From Verrucomicrobiota bacterium (lineage in GTDB: Bacteria; Verrucomicrobiota; Verrucomicrobiia; Limisphaerales; PALSA-1396), in contig JACQFP010000065.1 of the NCBI GenBank assembly GCA_016200005.1, forward strand, positions 1 to 37,703: a DNA stretch of 37,703 nucleotides. The letters are read 5' to 3'. Below are positions 32,426 through 37,703 of the stretch, piece by piece. The translations under genes were made by a program, and so were the position numbers. Position 1 is the first letter of the stretch, and every line of letters starts with the position of its first letter. Below the pieces are notes generated by a model. It had not been told where the DNA came from. It saw only the letters and a program-made list of their open reading frames with translations, and made no database searches.

Positions 32426-32778
32426 ATGAAAATTCATTTCGGATTTCGCAACCGGGCGAATATCGTTTCCGACGCGGGCAAACTGGCGTCCGCCAAGGCT
32501 GGGCCGGGTTACGTGTTGAGCAAGTTTGGCCTGGCCGGCCTGACGCAATGCCTCAACGCGGAGGAACGCGGGCATGGCATTCGCGCATGCGCCATTTTTC
32601 CTGGCGACGTTGACACGCCACTGCTTAACCAACGTCCGCAACCCCCCGACGCCGCCGCCCGCGCGAGGATGATGCGTGCCGAAGACATGGCGGGCTGCGC
32701 GCTGTTCTGCTTCAACCTTCCAACAACAACCTTCCAACGCACGTCATCGTCGAAGAAATGCTTGTGCGTCCGCGCTGA
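32426..32778 (+). pseudogene. C-terminal fossil of a second SDR gene
   Basis: An ATG at 32426 opens a frame that lacks the dinucleotide-binding half but carries the SDR catalytic region: Ser-Asp-Ala-Gly-Lys-Leu-Ala-Ser, then Gly-Tyr-Val-Leu-Ser-Lys-Phe-Gly-Leu with the Tyr-x-x-x-Lys pair, and Phe-Pro-Gly-Asp-Val-Asp-Thr-Pro. A 14-base tandem duplication (32713-32726 and the following copy to 32738) shifts the frame. In the other frame the expected end, Val-Ile-Val-Glu-Glu-Met-Leu-Val-Arg-Pro-Arg, is followed by TGA at 32776-32778. Missing N-terminus plus frameshift mark it as a pseudogene. Confidence 0.75.
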
Positions 32779-32917
32779 GTCTTAACGGCAAACCCGGTTC
32801 CGGCCTCGGACCCCCAAGCGGAACCGTTCACCTCCAATTATGGAGGCAGCGCCAAGATGCGCCTTCCGATATCGCCGTGCGCCTTTTGGTCTGGTTTTTC
32901 GCATTGAAGGGTAGAGC

Positions 32918-35900
32918 ATGGCTTTTTCAATGAGTAACCCAATTGATCGCGAGGTGGCTGTCTTTAGTGCAGCCCGGCAATTGCCTGCCGGGGAGCGCGC
33001 CGCGTACCTGGACGAAGCTTGCGCCGGCGATGCGGCATTGCGGCAACGCGTCGAGGAACTCCTGCGGGCCACCGAGGAAGCAGGTGCTTTCCTTCAAGAC
33101 GCCGCGCCCGGAGCGCAGCGGCGGGCGAATGCTTTAGCTCCTCCAAACCCTCCGCAGCATGTTGCGGCGCCCGGGCAAAAGGTTGGCGACCATATCGGCC
33201 GCTACAAGCTGCTCCAGCAAATCGGCGAAGGCGGCTGCGGTGCGGTCTATATGGCCGAGCAGGAGGAGCCGGTCCGCCGTCGGGTGGCGCTCAAAGTCAT
33301 CAAGCTGGGCATGGACACCAAACAGGTCATCGCCCGCTTCGAGGCGGAACGGCAGGCGCTGGCGCTGATGGATCATCCGAATATTGCCAAAGTCCTGGAG
33401 GCCGGCGCGACAGACACGGGCCGCCCATACTTCGTCATGGAGCTGGTGCGTGGCATCAAGATCACCGACTACTGCGACGAGAACCATCTTTCCACGGAGG
33501 CGAGGCTCGACCTGTTCATGAAGGTTGCCCAAGCCGTTCAGCACGCGCATCAGAAGGGCATCATTCATCGCGACCTCAAGCCCTCGAACGTCCTAGTAGC
33601 GGACCATGACGGTTTGCCCGTGCCCAAGATCATCGATTTTGGCATCGCCAAGGCGACGACGGATCAGCGGCTGACCGATAAGACTTTGTTCACCGCTTTC
33701 GAGCAATTCATTGGGACGCCCGCCTACATGAGTCCCGAGCAGGCCCGGATGAGCGGCCTGGATATTGATACGCGGACGGACATCTACAGCCTGGGCGTGC
33801 TGCTCTACGAATTGCTCACGGGGAAGACGCCTTTCGACGCCCAGGACCTGCTGGCCGCGGGCCTGGACGAAATGCGTCGCACCATCGGCGAGCAGGAACC
33901 GGCCCGTCCCTCGACCCGCCTCAGCACGATGCTGGAAGGTGAACTGACAACCACCGCCAAACATCGCCACACCGACGCTCCGAAACTGGTCCATCTGATC
34001 CGTGGCGACCTGGATTGGATCGTGATGAAGGCGTTGGAAAAAGACCGCGCGCGCCGATACGAAACGGCCAACGGTCTGGCGATGGACATCGAGCGCCACT
34101 TGAAAAACGAGCCAGTCGTGGCTCGCCCGCCTAGCCGTCTCTACGAGTTTCAAAAGACCGTCCAGCGTCACAAGTTCGGCTTCGCCGCTGCGGGCGCCGT
34201 GGGCGTGGCACTGCTCCTTGGGTTGGCGGTTTCCATATCGCTGCTCGTCCAGGAAAAGGCCGCGCGCCAGCGTGCCAGCGCTGCTGAGCGGGAGCAGGAG
34301 CGTTTGCGGGAGTTGGCTCAAGCCAAAGAGCGAACTGCGCAAGCCAACGAGAGGAAAGCGCAGACCGAAGCCAGGAAGAGCCGGCAAGTAGCCCAATTCC
34401 TCAAGGACATGCTCCGCAGCGTTAGCCCGGAGGTTTCCTTGGGCCGTGACACAGCCATGCTGCGCGAAATTCTGGATCAGACCGCTCAGCGCGTGGGCAA
34501 AGAGCTACGCGACGACCCGGAAGTGGAAGCCGAACTGCGGAGTGTTCTCGGGACCACTTTTTGGGAACTGGGGGACCTCCACAGGTCCGAGGAAATGCAC
34601 CGCGAGGCCCTGCGCCTCAACCGGTCGCGATTTGATGATACGAACCGAGTGGTTGCCGACTCCCTAAAAGATCTGGGCAGAGCGCTTTGCGACCAATCGA
34701 AGTTTGCCGAGGGTGAAATCCTGCTGCGCCGAGCCTTGGCGATTAATAAAATTCTAATGGGGGAGGAGGATCCTTATCTGATATGGCCCCTCTATGACCT
34801 GGCCGATGGTCTCGCAGCCCAAGGCAAGCTCGGCGAGGCCGAAGCGACGTACCGTGAGGCCATAAAAATACTCAGGAAACGGCCGGGCAACAATGGCCCG
34901 GATTTGATCACTTTGCTCGGCGGCTTGGTCCGTGACCTGCGCAGCCAGCGGAAATTGGAGGAGGCTGAAAGCCTGGGCCGGGAGGCGCTCGAGCTTAGCC
35001 GGAGATGTCCGGGCCCTGGAGACCTAAACCTGGCCACGGCTCTCCTCAGGCTTGCCATGGTGCTCCACGAGGAACAGAAGTTCCCAGAGGCTGAAAGGCT
35101 CGCCCGGGAAGGGCTGGCGATCCGCCGAAAGATAATGGGCAATGACCACCCGTGGGTAAGCAGCGCACTTGGCGCGCTAGCCCCAGTGCTTGAGGGCGCG
35201 GGCAAGCTGGCGGAGGCCGAAGCCGTGTATCGCGAGCGGCTAACGTACGATGAACACAGAGAGCAGGCATTGCAATCCAGGGGCGACCTGGGCCGCTGCC
35301 TGCTGAAACAGAAAAAATACGCCGAAGCCGAGCAGTTGTTTCTCTCCAGCTACCAGGGGCTGAGCGAGCGCCAGGACCGAATTTCCGCTGACGAGAAAGC
35401 TGCTCTGAATGGGACCGTTTATAATCTGGTGCAACTTTACGAAGAAACGCAGCGCCCCGACCAAGCCACCGAATGGGAGAAGAAGCTGGGCGAGTTCGAT
35501 CACGCCTTAGTAGCCCAAAGCATTCCTGCCCGAGAGCGAGCGGCCAGCACAAATCTAATTGACCTGGGTTCGGTATACAATGCCACGCTGACGGCCTCCT
35601 GGCATGAATCCGGGTCGGCGTCAAACGACTTGTCCGAGCTACCCCGAGGCATCCAGATGTTCGCTGGAGTCCAGTTTGACGTGCGCGGACTAATCCAGCT
35701 CAGCGCCTCTTTTAACGGCCATAACAGATACCCAAACGAGGTTCGGGATATTCTGGTGCATCGCACCTGCCAGAAGCTGCACTTTCTGCACGCGGCCATA
35801 TACGGCGGTGGTGCGCCAGACGGAACAAAGATCGGCAGGTACATCATCCACTACGCTTCTGGGACGCAGAGCGAGCTTCCCATCGTCATGGGCCAGTCAC

Positions 35901-36118
35901 TGGGCGACTGGTGGACGCAGCTGGACGAGCAAGACAAAAGGTTCACGATCGCATGGGTGGGGGAAAACGCCGAATGCCGAAGACAGGGCAACACCATCCG
36001 TTTGTTCAAGAGCACGTGGGGGAACCCCGCTCCGGACGATACTGTGACTACCATAGATTTCATCGGAGATCAAAAAGGGCCAGCGCCTTTCCTAGTGGCA
36101 ATCACGGTGGAGCCCTAA
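32918..36118 (+). CDS. Membrane Ser/Thr protein kinase with TPR repeats and novel C-terminal domain
   Basis: The 1066-residue protein has an N-terminal segment of about 90 residues typical of PVC kinases and a kinase domain at about 95-400. The latter shows the Gly loop Ile-Gly-Glu-Gly-Gly-Cys-Gly at 102-108, Lys126, His217-Arg-Asp, Asp240-Phe-Gly and Gly-Thr-Pro-Ala-Tyr-Met-Ser-Pro-Glu at 266-274. A transmembrane helix (about 421-443), a charged coiled coil (about 445-500) and TPR-type repeats (about 520-870) follow. A beta-rich C-terminal domain (about 895-1066) contains Leu-Pro-Arg-Gly-Ile-Gln-Met-Phe-Ala-Gly-Val-Gln-Phe-Asp-Val-Arg-Gly. Catalytic residues are intact, so activity is expected. 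AGGG lies just upstream of ATG 32918. The next gene is an ECF sigma factor, its likely partner. Confidence 0.93.
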   Translation: MAFSMSNPIDREVAVFSAARQLPAGERAAYLDEACAGDAALRQRVEELLRATEEAGAFLQDAAPGAQRRANALAPPNPPQHVAAPGQKVGDHIGRYKLLQQIGEGGCGAVYMAEQEEPVRRRVALKVIKLGMDTKQVIARFEAERQALALMDHPNIAKVLEAGATDTGRPYFVMELVRGIKITDYCDENHLSTEARLDLFMKVAQAVQHAHQKGIIHRDLKPSNVLVADHDGLPVPKIIDFGIAKATTDQRLTDKTLFTAFEQFIGTPAYMSPEQARMSGLDIDTRTDIYSLGVLLYELLTGKTPFDAQDLLAAGLDEMRRTIGEQEPARPSTRLSTMLEGELTTTAKHRHTDAPKLVHLIRGDLDWIVMKALEKDRARRYETANGLAMDIERHLKNEPVVARPPSRLYEFQKTVQRHKFGFAAAGAVGVALLLGLAVSISLLVQEKAARQRASAAEREQERLRELAQAKERTAQANERKAQTEARKSRQVAQFLKDMLRSVSPEVSLGRDTAMLREILDQTAQRVGKELRDDPEVEAELRSVLGTTFWELGDLHRSEEMHREALRLNRSRFDDTNRVVADSLKDLGRALCDQSKFAEGEILLRRALAINKILMGEEDPYLIWPLYDLADGLAAQGKLGEAEATYREAIKILRKRPGNNGPDLITLLGGLVRDLRSQRKLEEAESLGREALELSRRCPGPGDLNLATALLRLAMVLHEEQKFPEAERLAREGLAIRRKIMGNDHPWVSSALGALAPVLEGAGKLAEAEAVYRERLTYDEHREQALQSRGDLGRCLLKQKKYAEAEQLFLSSYQGLSERQDRISADEKAALNGTVYNLVQLYEETQRPDQATEWEKKLGEFDHALVAQSIPARERAASTNLIDLGSVYNATLTASWHESGSASNDLSELPRGIQMFAGVQFDVRGLIQLSASFNGHNRYPNEVRDILVHRTCQKLHFLHAAIYGGGAPDGTKIGRYIIHYASGTQSELPIVMGQSLGDWWTQLDEQDKRFTIAWVGENAECRRQGNTIRLFKSTWGNPAPDDTVTTIDFIGDQKGPAPFLVAITVEP

Positions 36119-36233
36119 CGGAGCGGAGGTTCTTTTTTATCAGGACCTCCAGGATTGCCGAGTAAGGTCTTGCATCCCATCGCTCCACCATTTGTATCGT
36201 CCGCGTCGGGAATCCCTGCTAAGTACCTCAGCC

Positions 36234-36794
36234 GTGAGCGACGTGACTCAAATCCTCACCGCCATCGAGCAAGGTGATGAGAAGGCCGCCGACAAGCTGC
36301 TCCCGCTGGTGTATGAGGAGTTGCGCAAACTGGCGGCGCACCGGATGGCGAACGAAGCGGCCGGTCAAACTCTCCAGGCCACGGCGCTGGTTCACGAAGC
36401 CTGGATGCGGTTGGTCGGCAAGGAAAACCCGAAATTTGAAAACCGCGCTCATTTCTTCGCCGCCGCTGCCGAGGCGATGCGCCGCATCCTCATTGACAAC
36501 GCCCGCCGCAAGCGCGCGCTGCGTCATGGGGGCGGACAGCAGCGCGTTGAGTTTGAGCCGGCGGAGCTTGCCTCCGCGAGCGACGACGACCAATTGCTGG
36601 CCGTGAACGAGGCGATCGACAAACTCGCCGCGCAGAGCAAGCTCGAAGCTGAATTGGTCAAGCTGCGTTACTTCGTCGGTCTGACCCTCGAGGAAGCGGC
36701 CGAGGTCCTCGGCATCTCCGCGCGCACCGCCGACAACTACTGGGCCCATGCCCGGGCCTGGCTCTTTAGCGAACTCAAAGGCCAAAAGCATTGA
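36234..36794 (+). CDS. ECF-type RNA polymerase sigma factor
   Basis: The 186-residue product belongs to the ECF subgroup common in Planctomycetes and Verrucomicrobia. It starts Ser-Asp-Val-Thr-Gln-Ile-Leu-Thr-Ala-Ile-Glu-Gln-Gly-Asp, followed by Leu-Leu-Pro-Leu-Val-Tyr-Glu-Glu-Leu-Arg and Thr-Ala-Leu-Val-His-Glu-Ala-Trp (region 2). Region 4 is Leu-Glu-Glu-Ala-Ala-Glu-Val-Leu-Gly-Ile-Ser-Ala-Arg-Thr-Ala-Asp. GTG 36234 is chosen because it begins the family N-terminus; a TTG at 36192 would add 14 unlike residues. It lies 115 bases after the Ser/Thr kinase. In these phyla such sigma factors are often controlled by a neighbouring Ser/Thr kinase; no anti-sigma gene is visible. Confidence 0.93.
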   Translation: MSDVTQILTAIEQGDEKAADKLLPLVYEELRKLAAHRMANEAAGQTLQATALVHEAWMRLVGKENPKFENRAHFFAAAAEAMRRILIDNARRKRALRHGGGQQRVEFEPAELASASDDDQLLAVNEAIDKLAAQSKLEAELVKLRYFVGLTLEEAAEVLGISARTADNYWAHARAWLFSELKGQKH

Positions 36795-36814
36795 ACCTAG
36801 AAAAAGCAGTAGAA

Positions 36815-36950
36815 ACCGCGAAACACGCGAAACACGCGAAAGAACAAGGGGTTGTCAGAGACCATTACTGCACTCGGAAGGTGAAGATTGCCGGTGCGAG
36901 AAATCAGGCGTTCCGGCTTTTGTTTTCGCGTGGTTTGCGTATTTCGCGGT
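36815..36950. repeat. Inverted repeat of ACACGCGAAA words
   Basis: On the left (36815-36842) ACCGCGAAACACGCGAAA is followed by a further CACGCGAAA copy. On the right (36921-36950) the reverse complements appear as TTTTCGCGTGG and ATTTCGCGGT. The two ends can pair over most of their length around a roughly 80-base centre. Confidence 0.75.
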
Positions 36951-36975
36951 CAATCTGAACTGCCGTTTTGAGGTT

Positions 36976-37047
36976 GAACAGGAGGTAACGGAGAGAACGG
37001 AGAGCAATCCGAAAGGAAACCTCTGTTTCCTCTGTTTGCTCCTGTTC
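36976..37047. repeat. Inverted repeat of AACGGAGAG words
   Basis: GAACAGGAGGTAACGGAG and a second AACGGAGAG on the left are mirrored by CTCTGTTTCCTCTGTTTG and CTCCTGTTC at the right end. GAACAGGAG (36976-36984) and CTCCTGTTC (37039-37047) are a perfect nine-base pair. Confidence 0.75.
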
Positions 37048-37073
37048 AAAAGCTGCAAATGCCCACTTTCCGG

Positions 37074-37156
37074 CTTCTGACCTCTGCCTTCTGACCTCTG
37101 CCTTCCGCCTTCCGCCTTCCGCCTTCCGTCCTCTGCCCTCAGCCTTCCGCCTTCTG
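37074..37156. repeat. Polypyrimidine CCTTCCG / CCTCTGC tandem repeat
   Basis: The + strand is a run of degenerate seven-base words, first CTTCTGACCTCTGC repeated, then CTTCCGC four times over, then related words ending in CTTCTGAATT. The strand is almost purine-free apart from G in the repeated word, so it could form unusual DNA structures or vary by slippage. Confidence 0.8.
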
Positions 37157-37269
37157 AATTGGTTTGCGCCTTCGTTCTTGGAATCTCGCATTGGTTAACG
37201 GTGGCCCCGTCCTGCATAGCAGAACTGCGGAGGATGGACAAATCAGCCCACACACTGGAAAAACTTAAA

Positions 37270-37703
37270 ATGAAAACAAAAAACCTATTCCTCCTTCCGG
37301 CGCTGATCGCCGTAATCAACTTGATACCGGCGGGCCGCGTGACGGCGCAGTCCTTCACGACCCTGTATAGCTTCACGGCAACCGCTGATCCTTATTACAC
37401 CAACAGCGACGGAGGTGGGCCGTGGGCCGGATTGATTACCAATTTATCGGGCAACACCCTGTATGGGACGGCATTGAGTGGCGGCAGTTCGGGCAATGGC
37501 ACGGTGTTCGCCGTCAACACCGATGGCACGGGTTTTACGAACCTGCATAGTTTCACGGCACGCTCTGGCCCTAATTCTACCAACAGCGACGGAGCTAATC
37601 CGTGGGCCGGATTGGTTTTATCGGGCAACACCCTATATGGGACGGCGTATATTGGCGGCAGTTCGGGCAATGGCACGGTGTTCGCCGTCAACACCGATGG
37701 CAC
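37270..37703 (+). CDS. Exported Gloeo/Verruco-repeat protein, 3' truncated by the window
   Basis: From ATG 37270 the frame is open to the window end (144 codons). It starts with a signal peptide (about 1-27, ending Val-Thr-Ala-Gln). Two tandem copies of the Gloeo/Verruco (GLOVER) repeat of about 58-60 residues follow: Leu-Tyr-Ser-Phe-Thr-Ala..., Asn-Thr-Leu-Tyr-Gly-Thr-Ala, Gly-Gly-Ser-Ser-Gly-Asn-Gly-Thr-Val-Phe-Ala-Val-Asn-Thr-Asp-Gly-Thr-Gly. The copies are nearly identical at DNA level, suggesting recent duplication. These repeats are predicted to form beta-propeller-like surface proteins with no known ligand. An open frame on the opposite strand (37395-37703) is a shadow of the repeat. 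Confidence 0.9.
   Translation, partial: MKTKNLFLLPALIAVINLIPAGRVTAQSFTTLYSFTATADPYYTNSDGGGPWAGLITNLSGNTLYGTALSGGSSGNGTVFAVNTDGTGFTNLHSFTARSGPNSTNSDGANPWAGLVLSGNTLYGTAYIGGSSGNGTVFAVNTDG

Larger units (their letters stand above)
36795..37269. other. Gene-free intergenic region packed with repeats
   Basis: About 475 bases separate the sigma factor from the repeat-protein gene and contain no gene that I can support. From left to right it holds three short-repeat blocks, described separately. The final 110 bases should include the promoter of the next gene; I see no strong consensus. Confidence 0.7.

Noticed and set aside
36125-36150. GGAGGT/ACCTCC hairpin between the kinase and sigma genes as a terminator
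   Set aside because: The stem is six bases and the T-run lies inside the 14-base loop rather than after the stem.
37074-37156. A short-period repeat considered as CRISPR or telomere-like
   Set aside because: The words are degenerate, seven-base and lack spacers; it is a simple low-complexity repeat.

Overview
The window looks like chromosomal DNA of a Verrucomicrobiota bacterium close to the Pedosphaera/Limisphaerales group. The evidence is the combination of an H-X9-DG pseudopilin, a formylglycine-synthase-like protein, a ThuA protein, a Gloeo/Verruco-type repeat protein, an RCC1-repeat protein with a PVC-style C-terminal tail, and a large TPR-containing Ser/Thr kinase beside an ECF sigma factor. 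GC content is fairly high and coding is mixed on both strands with short operons. The lineage is inferred from gene content; no 16S gene is present.

Layout. 1-3.9 kb: tail of an unknown gene, a YqgE/AlgH protein (-), a 38-residue lipoprotein missed by length cut-offs, transketolase (-), a coiled-coil protein with a pseudopilin-like head (-) and tRNA-Arg(CCG) (-). 4-7.1 kb: polyprenyl synthase, release factor 2 with a canonical programmed +1 frameshift, and trpC (+). 7.5-10.2 kb: a GspC-like proline-rich protein and an ilvN - small membrane protein - ilvC operon (-). 10.6-13.4 kb: a ThuA protein followed by the fossil C-terminus of a PVC dehydrogenase, a patatin-like protein and a VOC protein (+). 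13.4-18.2 kb: a sugar isomerase/epimerase (-), then a pseudopilin, an SUMF1-like protein, a DUF2007 protein and a two-domain alpha/beta-hydrolase (+). 18.3-22.9 kb: a membrane protein and miaB (-), a DUF465/YdcH protein (+) and an EF-G2-like GTPase (-). 23.2-28 kb: a GH127-like arabinofuranosidase with a LamG domain, and an RCC1-repeat gene broken by an internal deletion. 28.2-32.8 kb: penicillin acylase (-), an SDR, a histidine phosphatase and an SDR fossil (+). 32.9-37.7 kb: TPR kinase, ECF sigma factor, a repeat-rich intergenic block and the start of a Gloeo/Verruco repeat protein that runs off the window.

The most striking feature is a scatter of palindromic elements of several families. 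Some lie between genes (6211-6302, 13375-13414, 26058-26121, 28083-28157, 30701-30767, 36815-37156). Three lie in frame inside protein genes: ilvC (8974-9034), miaB (19538-19600) and the GH127 gene (24881-24959). Several have a REPIN-like layout, with two small hairpins inside a larger inverted repeat. The coding copies add roughly 20-26 residues at apparently tolerant loops, as Rickettsia palindromic elements do. Signs of gene decay (11.5-11.8, 27.6 and 32.4-32.8 kb) sit among them, suggesting a genome actively remodelled by short repeats.
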